Below, piece after piece: positions 21,110 to 33,800 of a DNA stretch of 64,000 nt (position 1 is its first letter; the number at the start of each line of letters is the position of its first letter). The notes beneath the pieces are model-generated. The model saw nothing but the letters and a program-made list of their open reading frames with translations. It had not been told where the DNA came from and did no database searches. The translations under genes and the position numbers were made by a program. Origin of the DNA: Burhinus oedicnemus (lineage: Eukaryota; Chordata; Aves; Charadriiformes; Burhinidae); assembly GCA_008921705.1 (NCBI GenBank), contig VFFE01006863.1:1-64000 (forward strand), written 5' to 3'.

Positions 21110-24100
21110 GGCTTGGGGGCAGCAGTGGGGCTGGGGACACCGCGTGGGGCGGAGGGAGGGAGGTAGTGGGGCTGGGGAGGGTTGCAGCAGGGGGAGAGAG
21201 ACTGGACGTTGCATGTTGAGTTTAGGGTGAGATGTGAGAGGTTTGGGGGTGTGCAGTAGGCCTGGGGGAAGAGGCATTAGGGATGTAATTGGGTGCTTGG
21301 GAGGTGTATTTTGGGGGTTTCCTGTGGAGGATATACTGGGAATAGAAGGAAGGGTCGAGGGAGGGATGCACGGAAGACAGGAGCATGTATTGGGGCTTCT
21401 GGGGTGATTTGGAGCTCCCTTGAGTGAGGGGTGGCTGATGAGGGCCTTGGCTGGGGCAGGTCACAGGAAAAGGGAGTGTGTGTTACTCAGTGGAGGGGTT
21501 CTCACAGAGGGTGGGCAGCTGGAGTTTCCCCTCCTGGACAGAAGGCACGAGCTCTGTCTTCTGGCCTGGAGCTTGTGGTTTGAGTATGGCCAGCACTGAC
21601 CGGAGTGAACCTGCGTTCCAGCCTCCAAGCCGGACTCATGCCCTGTGTGTACCCGTAAAACCCATGGGGCAGAGCCAGCTTCTCTTGCCCTTGCATAGCC
21701 ATGTGTTATTGCAGACTGCAAATCTGCTGCTTACCGTCTCTGCTGACACAGTGTCTGACACCAGTAACAGCAGTTGTTTATGTGGGAGAGTGGCATGAAG
21801 GAAGTACTTGGATGTTTAGCTATCGAGATAAGTGTCTAGCCCTGTGCGAAGAGGAGTTCCTTTTGCTTTTTACTATCACTTTGCTGTTCAGCCTCCTCTT
21901 CTGGGTCTAAGGAACACAATCAGGTGACCACCAAGTGTTTGATGGACTGGACATTGACCAGTCCGTACTCCAGCACTTGGAAAAAGATTAGTAAATGCTC
22001 AGCTTCTTTATTTACAGTTCATTTTAACCTGTACATCTCTATCTGACTGAGTCCTGGGCAACAGCAGAAAAACATCCTCCCTGTGTTCTGCTCTGACAGC
22101 CAAGGTATTGCTGTTGTTTTCCAAAGAAGCATTGTTTTTTATGCAGTTCTAGCAAGATGTATGTCTGTTAGCCCTTATTGCTTAGGGGTTTATTTTGTGT
22201 TTAAACTGACACAGTGGGCTGAGATAACATGTTGCAAATCTGAGACCTCAAAATACAAATAATTTCTTAATCATCTGTGTGGGTCGGTGCTGCGGTACTT
22301 TGGTGGTGGTCTGATCAGTCTGTTTTTACACCTATTTCTAATCTTAGATATTCAAGCTTGATGAGTTTCCAGTCACCTTGATTTGGGTGTCAGAACTTCT
22401 TTTCCGTCAACAGCTTAATACTGACTAGAGGGACATAAGATTTGGGAGGGATGGAGGGAGATTTAGGTTTATAATGAAGAATGGCAAAGACCCTTGTTTG
22501 GGAAGAAACCTTGCTGCTTGTTTGCATAGGGGGTAGATTAGGGCTTCACTGCAACTGGAACTCAAACACTTGAAAAACTGCTGTTGGCAGCAATGGTCGG
22601 TTGCGAGCAAGAGGTAATGTGAAGGCCTGTTTATCCTGGCATTTTCTACTTAACGGTTCTTCTGACTGTCAGCTTAGCCGGCAGCAAGAGCTGAGAGCTT
22701 CGCTTGTAGAAATCAGAGGTGAGCTTATTACTGTTGTCCTGTGCGGGAAACTCTTGTGCGAGGTCTGGCCTGTGTGTATGCTACAGGTACCTGCTCTCCC
22801 TTTGACAGTGGAGTTGGCAAAACTTGGAGGTTAGTTTTGTAGAAGTCTCGTAGAATGACTTCTGCCACTGCTTGCTCTCCGCTAGTCTGTACTGCTCTGC
22901 CTGGGCTGCCAGCTATTAGTTGGTTTAGATTAGAAGAGGAAATTGCTGAACAAAGTTCCCTGCCTTAGGAGAAATATTGTAACAGTAATCAGCTTTTAAT
23001 TATACGTATCAGTTTCTCTATGGTTAACAGCATTTTTTTTTGTTCAGGGAGCTGAAGTTATATTCTTGGGCTTGCACGGCAGAGCAGATCCTGACTTCGT
23101 AATGCTGGAGAATCTACAGAACTGCATACCTATTAAATGAAGGGGTTTAGTCGTGTGGATTATTTCATGGAACTAGTCTTTTTTTAAATGCTATTTGCAT
23201 ATCTTGGGAGAGAGTTTGTGATTGCAATTGGAACGCCTTGGAAGAGTTCCTGGCTGTATTTATAAAGGCCATGCAGTGAGAAGGCGTTTCTCTGTGTTGA
23301 TATCCAGTATCTGCTTTTATTTTTAAAATGTGGTTGAGTATCTCTACATGAAATATCTTCATGCATAGAATTGCTGGTGAAAAAACAAATTTGTACTTTC
23401 CTTTGTGATAGGTTTTGAAATAGGCAGAATTAACGCTGGACTGTTGGTTTTTCATCACCTGTCTTGAATTTAGGCCATGTACTGAAAAACCAGCACGCTG
23501 ACCTGTGGTCTCCAGCTGCTCGGCGATCAGGGATTACTTCTGCAGGGTTGTCAAAAGGTAGCTGTGAGAAGCAGTCCTGTTGTCAGCTGCTGGGAAGCAA
23601 GTACAAACAAATGACTAAGGACTTTTCAGGGTGAATGGATTGGGAATTTTCCATTTTTTCCCCATTGTGGAGCTGTTTCCTCTCTGCCTACTTCAGGTTT
23701 CTCCTTCCATAGAAACTTCAGAGCACTCTTAACATCAGTCAAAAGAAGACTCGGTGCAGATGCAAATACCGATTTTCCCCGAGGCTGCCCTTCTTGCTCC
23801 TGAATGAGCTCCATGAATAGAGAATGTAACAAATTTGTACTGTACCTCTCGCTTTGAAGTTGGGCTCTTCCTAATAAAATCCTCCAACGCTTCCAGCTCT
23901 TTGTGTGAATGCGTGTACTGATATGTAGATTGTGATAGAAGGTCGAACCCTGCAACAGCGGCTGTGGGCGGGAGGATGTACCACAGCAGGCATTAGCGGA
24001 GCTCAACTAGTTAGCGTAGCAGCGAAACCTGCCACCGAAACTGGATAAAAATCTGTGCTGACTAGCCTTTGCTGAGCATTATTGCCACGGGTACATTACT

Positions 24101-27100
24101 AGCTGTGCTCCAGGTAGCTGGTTTAAAGCTAGTGCTGGCTGCTTCTGCAGTCACAGTGGTTTCGGGACAGGTATATGGCCTGGATGTTTATTTTTCAGAA
24201 TTTAATTAGTCACTGCTGCTTTTTGTCTGACTTCCTTCCAAGCCTACCAGATTTCTGAGGGAGTTAAGACGGTCTGTCTGGATTGTTGTGCAGGATGTAA
24301 ACCGGTGGGTAGCTAACTCTGGCCGGGTCTGCTCTGGGCAGGACAGAGCTCGGCTCCCCCAAGCTGGCTGGTGCCACATCACTGCAGCCATCTCCTGGGG
24401 AGCACAGTGCTGCTGGTCCGCGGAGAGGCTTGGCCTTTGGAGAGAAGCGTGGGGTTGCCGGCAGGAGCGAGGGAGAGGTGTCTGGCTCGCCTGGTGCAGT
24501 CAAGGCAGGACTTGCTCGCTGCCTGCATCAGACCTGACGAATGCGTTTGAGTAGCCCTCAAGTGGAGGAGTGTGCTCGCGGAGCAGTCCCCATCCTGAAA
24601 AAGGGCAGTCTAAGGGTTTGTCTTGTGTGTTGTCAGTGTCAAAGCGCCTGTGTCAGCAGTGTTCCAGTGTGAGTCGTTTGACATCTAAGGTGTTATTAAA
24701 CCCAGTTTGGAAGCAGGTTTTGTGCACGTGGGAGATGCTTGTTGCTTAGTGGGTGAAGGTATTCTCCCTTCATTGCAAATCCTACACATCTGCTCTTACC
24801 ACACTTGCTGATCTCCCATGCTGGTCAGCATATTGACCTCCCTTGCTCTGGAGTCTTCCCAGTCAGGTAACTGTATAATTGCGCGTGGCTGCTGCTGTTC
24901 ACTGCCACTTCCTGGGGACCAGTGACTATCCTGGCTGGAACTACTTCCATCTGGCTGTTTCCATCACAGATCCAGGAGTTACTGCCAGGGGGGAGCCTGA
25001 GTGCTGGCTGGGGCATCGGTGCCATGCTCTGAATGGGTATCTATGACAGAGATCTTGGACAGCCTCCAGCATGACCTGGTGCCAGCAAGGAGGAATGGAA
25101 AGGCAAGTGGAGATGTGCATTGGGGATACTTGTTTTTTCTGAGTGTTTCAGTCTATCACTAGACTTCAAGAATGGATTTTCCCAGGCTGATCAAACTCTT
25201 CTTAATCCCAGGGTCTAACATACCTTCCCCATACTTGCTCACCAGTTATACCATAAAGATGGTGCCTGTCATACGAGAAGGCTGTGTAATTCTGACTTAG
25301 CCCTTGCCAATGGATCTCAGTGCTGTTCCTGGGGGTGGGATCCTCACCCCCTCTGTCCTGCCCTGGTGTCCTGGGCTGCATCCTTGACTGACCCACTGGG
25401 AAGCTGGAGCTGGCCTGGAGCCACTGTGGTGGCCTTATGTGACTTAAGAGGAGGGAAGCTGTCCTAGGGAGAGTCACGCATGTTTGGTAACTTTGCTCTG
25501 CTTTTTTTTGTCCTGCAGCAGTAGGAGAGAGGCAGCACAGCACACTTGTGGAGAGAGCCCACGGACCTTTTAATACAACAAGCTCATATATTACTTTGTA
25601 CAGACTTGATAAGGTTGGGCAGCAGGAGGTGGGCAGAGGGTTTCAAATAGTGTGTCACTATCACTAGAAATCTGCATACAGTATGTAGGCACCTCCTGGA
25701 AACAACAGGAAACCTGCTGTCATGGCCTGTCCTGGCACCATCTTTCCTGCAGGTGATAAATTTGGGGAGTCTCCATGTGCATTAACTCTCCTCGGAGCTC
25801 AGCCTGGAAAGCATCTTCTTACAGGTGCTTTGCATGTCAGCTCAACCAGCTGCTGGCCTCTTACCAGACCAATGAGCTACCAACAAGAGTTGAATCCATA
25901 GGTCCACCATGGTGACTACTTTTCTGGAGAATCTCCCATGGAGATGCGCAGGTGCTGCAGCTCTGTGGAGAGACTGATGCAGAATTGCCAAGTGACTTTT
26001 TAGCACCTCTGTTTTGCAATGCCAGCTACCCCAGCTCCGAAACCCCCTGTTTTCTCAAGGGTCTGTCCTACATGAACTTCAAGAAATTGCTGGACTTGGT
26101 GAATGTGATCTAGGGGTAACCTTGCAAGTTCAGGGTTAAACCTCTTCTGCATTGATTGCCTGTTTTCTGAAGCCGAAGGGTGTAACTCTGACTTTACTAC
26201 CAGCAGCCTGGTTACACTCATGCCTGAGGATTGAAATGCTTATCAGAGTTTCCTCTGTGCTGCCTTGGAGCATCGCTCTCGCATGGGACTCCAAAAAGGG
26301 TGCTGGCCTTAAGTGGGATAATTGCAATTAAGCTTTGCTGTTTGATCACCCCAGAGCTTCCTTGGTAAGGCAAGGTAGGAATCTCCGCATGTGAAGCACA
26401 AATACTTCCAGGAGGCATGGACCAGTGGTAGTGGACTAGCAGCCTGTATGCTGGGAAAGCATTTCTTGCCAAGCCTGCCAGTATTTGATATAAGGCAGTG
26501 GTACTTTAATCAGGGGATAAAACTGAGGTGCTCAAATGCTTGCTGTGCAGCAGTTGCGGCCCGTGTAATGACAATACACAAACCCCCAGAGCTAGTGAGG
26601 GAAGCACAGGCGTGCCCTGTGACATGCAGATGATAGAGTCAGGGTCTGAACAGGCAATGCAGATGAGGGGAATTAGTGTGTAATAAGTGGTTTGAATGAA
26701 GGGGGTCATCTTAGTTTGGATTTTCTTGTTTGGAGCAGTTGAGAGTATTTTACTTGAAAAAGTGAACTGGAGGCAGGAAACAGTTAAACAGCTGTTCAGG
26801 CTATTCCGTAAATGCTTGTGGTAGGTGGTTTGATGTCTTGTCTCTTCTTGCTTCCTTCTACCTGTTTTATGACTGACGAGCGAACAGCGAGCAAAACAGT
26901 CTAGCACGTTACTTCCTTCGGTGGGGAGTTGACCTGCTTCTGCGCGGGCAGACATGATGGCGAGCAGCAGGAGGAGGGTGCTGTGCTGTCTGCTGGCATG
27001 CCAGCCTCCCTCCCTTGTGCCTTGTAACGGCAAGGGTGGCTGCAGGTTTTGGTGATTGCTGCTTAATGTAGTCTGGCTGTGCTGCATCGACTTCTACATA

Positions 27101-27734
27101 ATGTTATTCTAAGGAACCCATTCTAATGTTGAAGCAGAGAAGCTGTGATGATGCTTTTTACTCATTCTTGATTAATGCAGCTAGTGTGTTTTTCAAGTTC
27201 TGGTACTAATTTTCCTGAATCAATGTTTTTCTCCTCCACTATTTTAACTGTCACGTTTATGTTCAGAAGTATGGATTACTCTCCTCAAAACTTAGCCGTT
27301 TCAAATTCTGCTTTGAGGAATAGCATCAGGTTCTGGTTTTTTTTTAATTGAGGTATGTGCCTCTGGACTGGATTAAGAGCTTGCAGTGCAGTAACAGCTA
27401 TTGCTCTTCTGCTAGTACAGTTTTCCAATTTTCTTTGTGTTTTGTGGAAACTTTAATATGATTTTCCAGAGGTTTTTATGCTTTAACATTAAAAACATTG
27501 TAGTATGTTGCAAACATGCACTTTGCCTTCTTGTACTTGAAGCTTTCTGGACTTAACCCAACGTTTCTCCTGAATTTTTTTTTTTTTTGAGGTAACTCGA
27601 ACACGCTAATATCATTTTTGTCGCTAGCTATGTTTTAAAGCAGGTCTTTGTACAGCCCCTTATAGCACCTGCGGAGACTTCCCATTTGTCTTGAACAAAC
27701 TAACTTACATAAGAATCTTTCTGTTTTAATGTAG
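21110..27734 (+). other. SUFU intron 1 (and possibly the end of exon 1 region)
   Basis: The first 200 bp right of the gap are G-rich and contain a 14-mer (agtggggctgggga) twice, at 21124 and 21165. I looked for the SUFU exon 1 end (codons for YGECRRLYPDQPNPLQV) and did not find it here. The remainder has no recognised repeat; open frames such as 23626-24006 and 26506-27087 lack known domains. A T-run lies at about 27342 and another is in the following intron. Confidence 0.65.
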
Positions 27735-27869
27735 GTTGGGAGGACCTGATCCTCTGGACTACGTTAGCATGTACAGAAACCTGGGAAACCCAGTGCTCAA
27801 TGTTCCTGAGCACTGGCACTACGTCAGCTTTGGTTTGAGTGACTTGTATGGAGACAACAGAGTACATGA
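27735..27869 (+). CDS. SUFU: SUFU exon 2
   Basis: SUFU is the cytoplasmic and nuclear repressor that binds GLI transcription factors in Hedgehog signalling. This 135-nt exon encodes residues 61-106 (human numbering): LGGPDPLDYVSMYRNLGNPV, LNVPEHWHYVSFGL and SDLYGDNRVH, with split codons at both ends (end of Trp61 and start of Glu106). Acceptor ATGTAG|GTTGGG, donor CATGA|GTAAGT. Length and phases equal those of human exon 2 (c.183-317, from memory). It lies in the conserved N-terminal SUFU domain. GNPVLN differs from human GSPSAN, a naturally variable loop. Confidence 0.97.
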
Positions 27870-30800
27870 GTAAGTGTCATTTAAGTTGTGTTGCTGTGTG
27901 TTGTGTTTTCTGTTGCATTTGGGGGACCACAGGTAAAACCCTGTCCTGCTGTTCTTATTATTTGAACAGCTGGTTTTCTGCTGAGAGTATCCTAGACTTG
28001 GTCTCGCAAGGGATGATGTATGCCTGTTCTTGGATGTAGAAGAATTACTATGTTCCCCTCTGCAGGCTTTGAATGCAATATATTTCCTTGTTAGTGTTAA
28101 GTCGAGTGACTTTTTTTTTTTTTTTTTAAACTGGTTGGGAAATTATTTTTTTTTTTAACTGAATGTCTTGTTGTGTTTTTACTCTTGGTAGTCTGTTGTG
28201 GTCATATGCTTAAATCCTGACCCCTCCCTGTGCATGCTAAATGCCTTCCTCTGGAAAACTGCTGTAAGGGCATTTTTCCTTTTGCTAGCACAGCAGTGTT
28301 ACTGTCAGCAGACTGCCACCCCAGTGGCTGCTGTATAAATGCCAATCTGTGTAATAGAAGCATAAAATTCTAATTGTTTGACTGTCTTTCCTCCAATAAT
28401 TAAATTATTATCTTAGCTTGTTGGTCTTTAGCAGGTATTTTGTATTAGACCAGGCAAGCAGCATGATCTAACCTTATTCCTGTCTTTCTTTTACTGACCT
28501 TGTTCATTAACTCCAGTTAAAATGAGTAGCAGTAGCCAAGCTGTCATGATCTTGAGGCTGTGAACATGGCCTTTTAACCAGCCAGAAATGGCAGAAGGTT
28601 TCTGCTGTTGCTGTTTAGAGAAACTGTCTTTGTGCTGTTTCATAGTTGCAGGGTAAATGTCCTTGATGAATGGTGCAGCAAAGGCCTCAGTTCGTTCACC
28701 CAAACTTTCCCTCTTTTGTTTGTCTTGGTTAAGATTCAGCCACCAGGTTTTTTTCACCCAGGTGCTTCTTTTGCAACAGCAGCAGTAAGGCAGTTTCTTT
28801 AACCTTACCCATGTCCTCAAGGCAGTTTCTCATGTTTGTGGTTACAGAACTGTTTTTCAGAAGACAAGTCTCTTAAGACTGGAGTTTATACAGGACCCTA
28901 GCGCCACAGAGAACTGCCTGGAACATTTAACCAACACATCTACTAGTGACAAATACCAGTCATTAGTTGCTGGGGCAGGGGAAGTGTAGGGCAAGTGAAA
29001 GAAATGAAGAGAAATTAAGTTAAAGGCTTCCTTCCTCACTTCTACAAGAGACCCTGCCATGGACATGCAGGCCTTCACATGGTGCCTTTGTTATCAAATA
29101 ATGATATTTCATCTTTGCCACTGAAAATCTGAGGTTGCCAAGATTAGGTGACCTGTGTTTGCCCACCCTGTTTTGAGGGGACTAATTTTGGAGGGAGTAA
29201 GTGCTGTGCTGACTTCCTCTCTTTGGTGATGCATCAGCCTGAGGTTGGTGAGACTAGACTATTCTCTTGGTGAAACTCTTTCCTGATGGTTTCGGGTGAG
29301 AGCAGGGAGTGGACATGAGGGTCTCAGCTGAAGACGTGAGGGGTGATGTGTTTTTATGAATGAAGCAGCAAGTCATGTAAGGACACAGCCTCCTTGGCCC
29401 TGGCACGTGCTCTGGATTCTCACTCCCATAACCTGTCAGGGAGACCAAAAACTTTTGTTCTTCTGTAGTGGAAAATTTGGGGGTGGAGGAGTGAAAGTAT
29501 CACACAGGTGGAATGTCGCAACTTTAAATAATGTCCTGGCACAAGACCTCTTAACTCTTCATACTGTCATATGGTTTGGTCTGGAAATTTGGATTGAGAT
29601 AGCGGAATATGCCTTTTGCTGATTATAGGGCACAGGAATTAAACCCCCATCTCTAGACATAGACTGCAGGTGATTTCCAAGGCCTGCCGAGTGAAGCAGG
29701 AACAAAGTCCCTGAGTGCCCTGCGTGTACGTGAGCCTAGGAGGAGGCTTAGAGAGCCGGTGTGCCTTGGCTGCTCCCGGCACCGCACTGCCGGAGGCTGC
29801 TGCAGCTGGGCAGTACAAGCAAATAGCGAGCCCTCGCTGCTGTGCTGCTTTGGGGGTGTTGGCTGCAGCCTCTTCAGCACACACCTGCACAGATCCATCA
29901 AAGTGATTTCCATGCCCTTAGGCACATACTCGTCTTTCCCTTCTGTCTGTGTTCCTGGCTCCAGAGCAGGGTGTCCCTGTGTCACTCGCGCTGAGATGTT
30001 CAGCTGTCTGCAGTCTGTCACCTTTATTTTGGCCTCATTCTTGGAGCTACAAAACTTAATACTACATGTGCTGTCGAGAAGGCTGGCTCTGCCTTTATGG
30101 CAAGTAGTCTTAATATACAATTACGCATGTGGTAAAGCTGTCAAAACCTACACATCTCTTAAACACTGAACCTGAAGTTACCACCTGGTAGGCGAGCACT
30201 GTAAACAGGCAGAGAGAAGATTTTCAAAGGAGCTCAGCACCCACCATCAATTCTTGCTCCCAACAGCAGTTACCATTTGCTAACTGCTCTTGAAACAGGA
30301 CTGCCACGTGAACTCACATCATTGTGCTCACTGCAGGAATGTAGTGATTTTCCTGCGTGCTCTGTAGGCTCTTATTCTCCATCAGGGAATTTAGTAAAGC
30401 CCTTGTTTAAGATCATTAGTATCAGTCCCTTTGTTGCTTGAAGCACTGTGGGATTCTGCTGTCCTGGGTAAAGTGTGTTGATGGGAGCGTGGGGTGACAG
30501 GGGAGTTGTTTAAATCTCTGGAAGATTTCCTCCAGTTGAACTCCATTCAGCTGCCCTGGCCTCTGGAGATAGGGGTTAGTTGGGGGGGGGGGGGGGGGGT
30601 GGGGGGTGGGGGGGTGTTTCCCAACTCTCTCTGCAAAAAGTGCAGAGCAGGACCTGCTTGTGACAGCCAGAAAGGTTCCTATATTGGGGATGTGCTTCCA
30701 TGACCTTCCTGTCCTCCATCCTTTAGAAAGGGAAGGACAGTACACTGCCAAAGGCCTTTTTAGTCTCTCAGCTTGACTTGGGGTAATGCATAGCTTATTT

Positions 30801-33800
30801 CTCATGGACTTCTTCTGCTAATACAGTACAATCTAGATCAATTATAATGCAGTATTAAATGAAAAGGACTTTTTGATTTTGAGTGAACCAAACTGAATTG
30901 GAGGCCCCTATATTTTTATTTATAATGGAATAGCAAACAGATGTAGCAAGTAATGTGAAAATGTTGACTTTAATTTATATTTTTTAATAAGAACCTGAAA
31001 AGTCTGAAGTGGAGTCTGTGCCTCCTTGTTGACAGATTTATTTTCAGTTAAGGCAGCACTGTTTCCTGCTCTGCTTAAATATCAGCTATTCTCTGCTTAC
31101 AGAACTGGTCTGGTTTTAAGAGTCCACAGAAAAAGATGGAAGAAATCTAAGAATTTCAAACAGGGAAAACTTTTTCATTTAAAACCGCTCAGTGTTTCAT
31201 GGTATAATGGCAACCATGGCACCAGCTGTGCTGGGCTGATTGCTCTAAAAATCCTAAATCATGACGTCATGACAGCGTTAGGGAACCGCAGGCCTTTCAG
31301 TGGGATTTCACGCCAAGCTGCTTGCATGGAAGTAAGTTTCTCCAGTCGAGCATGTTGCACAACTTGAGTGGCAGCAGAAATTCTTCCGGGACATTTTTGC
31401 AAGTTACTCTCTGTTTTTAACTTTTTCTGTCTACTTTAAAATCAAAACTGATGTGTAACTCTTTGAATCTATTCAGCAGGATTAGAGCAGAGCCTTTTTT
31501 TTGACTGTTCTTGCTTTCTGAAAGAAAGACTGTGTACTGCAGCAATAAGTGCATGTGTAGCATGTGAGCACACTGGCAGGGAGCGTCTGGCTGGTGTGGC
31601 TGTGGGAGAGGAGACAGGTCCTAATCCCTTTTCCACCCCTTGCTGGCAGCTGCTGCCCCATAGCAAAATCATCAGCAGGGAACGTGTCCCCGTGCATCCA
31701 AACAAAGCATGGTGCCTCAGCTGGCAATTGCAGGTTCGTACTCCTATGCCAGGCTGTCAGCGTGGCCAGGGCATGGGCACCTGATCCTTCCTGTGGTTTC
31801 CAGGCGTGATGGTGACTTCTGCCTTCGTGAAGAACGGGTGCCCGAGGAAGGCAGTGTCAGCAAGTGGAGCTGAACTTGGACTCCCATCAGTGGCAATGCC
31901 AGCTTCAGCTACCGCGGTGCGATGGTGTGCTCCAGCCCTGGATTGTGCTGGCGCAGGGGTGTCCAGAGAGCTAGGAAGCGATGTGTGTTTTCACCAGACT
32001 GACTTCTGTCTCCAGTTCGTTATGAGACCAAGGCTGAATCTCCAGTTAACTGTTCCTGTAGTTTGAGTGCTCAGCCTTTTTGTTAACAGTTTAAAAAGTG
32101 CGTGAAAAATGAGAACCATGATGTGATAGAATTCCTGAAAGCCTTGAATAGTCTTATTTGTATTAAAATTGCAAGGTTGTAATTCAGAGCCACAATAGAA
32201 AGCAAAACTTAAATTATGGCTAGGTTAAGAGATAAGATTTGTATTTGTGGCCTTCCCACATCCTGAGAAGAAACGTGCCAACTGTGTTTTGATGTTTAGC
32301 TTTTTATGCAAATTCCAATAATTGGGTTTCCTGATCTACACAAACTTCATATTGACAAGGGTGGTGTTTTTTGTTTTGTTTTTCCTGGCAGCTAGCCAGG
32401 AGCCAAAGCGCAGCATCCCATTTGCATAAAACCGAAGAGATTACAGCTGCCTTCATCTCTAATACAGATGCAGGGTACCACCCGCCGAGACAACAGGTTC
32501 CAACTTGCTGTGGTCCTTTTGATTTGCGCTACTTACCATTTGGATCAGGAGGGAGCGGTGCATGCCGGGATAACGTGTTGTCTCTGTGGGTGGTGCCTCC
32601 CTATTAAAGGTGAGGGTAAGCATGAGCCTTTCAAGATCTCCAGTCCAGCTTGTATTCTGCTTGCTTGTATAGATCCTCTGAATGACCTTAACTTGTAAAA
32701 GGGCAAGGATGCTTGTTAGAGCTGAGAGGAAGAAAAAGGAGCGCAAAACTGGATCAGGTAACAAATGCAAGGCTTGCAGAGGGGTGGATGTTTTCTGGAA
32801 GGCTTTTTCCAAGTATGAAAGGAGTTTGAAAAGAGTATTTAGAAAATAGCCTGAAAGTTGGAACGAGTGCTCTCTTTCTTTTGCGTGCGTGCTTGCTTCT
32901 CCTTTGAGCCTGCATGAATGTAGGATGGAGTGGTGCTGACAGCTGTCACTTTAGTGGCCTCTTAGTTCTGTAGCCTTTCATAAATTTTAAAGCTCACTGC
33001 CCTCAGCTTGCCAGCCTTTAGCCTTAAATTTTGGTATTTAATGGGTCCCTAAGTGCTTTATAAGCCACATGTCTAGAGCACTGCTGAAATATTACACCAA
33101 ACTCCAAGGTGACAGTGAACGCTTTTAAAATGGTGGAGACTGACTCTGCCCTTCTTTGTTTTCATGAAAATGCAATAAAGTAAAGGCCCTTTGGGAAGAC
33201 AGTAAATTAGAGAGGGGTCATGTTAGTTGATCCATATTTCAGATAAGATTTTGAAACAACTTTATAGAGTTCAGCTTGTCTACCTTGGAGAGATGAAAGA
33301 TCGAGGCCAGGTTGGATGGGGCTTTGAGTAACCTTGTCTAGTGGAAGATGACCCTGCCCATGCCAGAGGGGTTGGAACTAGATGATCTTTAAGGTCCCTT
33401 CTGACCCAAGCCATTCTATGATTTTTATGAAATCAGTTTAGTCTGGGAGTCGAGCCTGAAATTCAAGGAAAATTATTAAAAACCCAAGGTTTTCTTCCAC
33501 CTTTCGTGATGTCCGGTTTCTTTCAAGTGTGGGATTGAAGCATACTTCATGCAGAAGAACCCGAGGACTTTCTTAAATAGTAGTATAGACATGCAAATTC
33601 TCCTCTCATCCTTATTTTTGTTTCACTAGGCTATTAGTCCTGAAGTCAGAGGGCACCTACTGTGTCAGGGCTGGCAGCTTGGTAGCAACTTCAGCACATG
33701 GAATAGAGAAGTGACGCTGAGTTTTCAGGACATATCCTCAAGTTGAGGATCAGGAAATAGTGGTTCTGCTCCTAGGTCAGACTTTTGTGAGGTGTGACTG

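Noticed and set aside
20454..21140. 228-codon minus-strand frame (and a 217-codon one) across the gap
   Set aside because: It runs through the Ns and GC-rich promoter sequence, is Pro/Ala-rich in several frames at once, and does not contain ACTR1A exon 1 motifs. It is an artefact of CpG-island composition.
26506..27087. 193-codon minus-strand frame in SUFU intron 1
   Set aside because: No recognisable domain or splice context; low-complexity composition consistent with chance.
28491..28820. Possible processed pseudogene on the minus strand (KQHKDSFSKQQQQKPS region)
   Set aside because: I could not match it to any protein and saw no clear poly(A) tail or target duplication. Left as unsupported.
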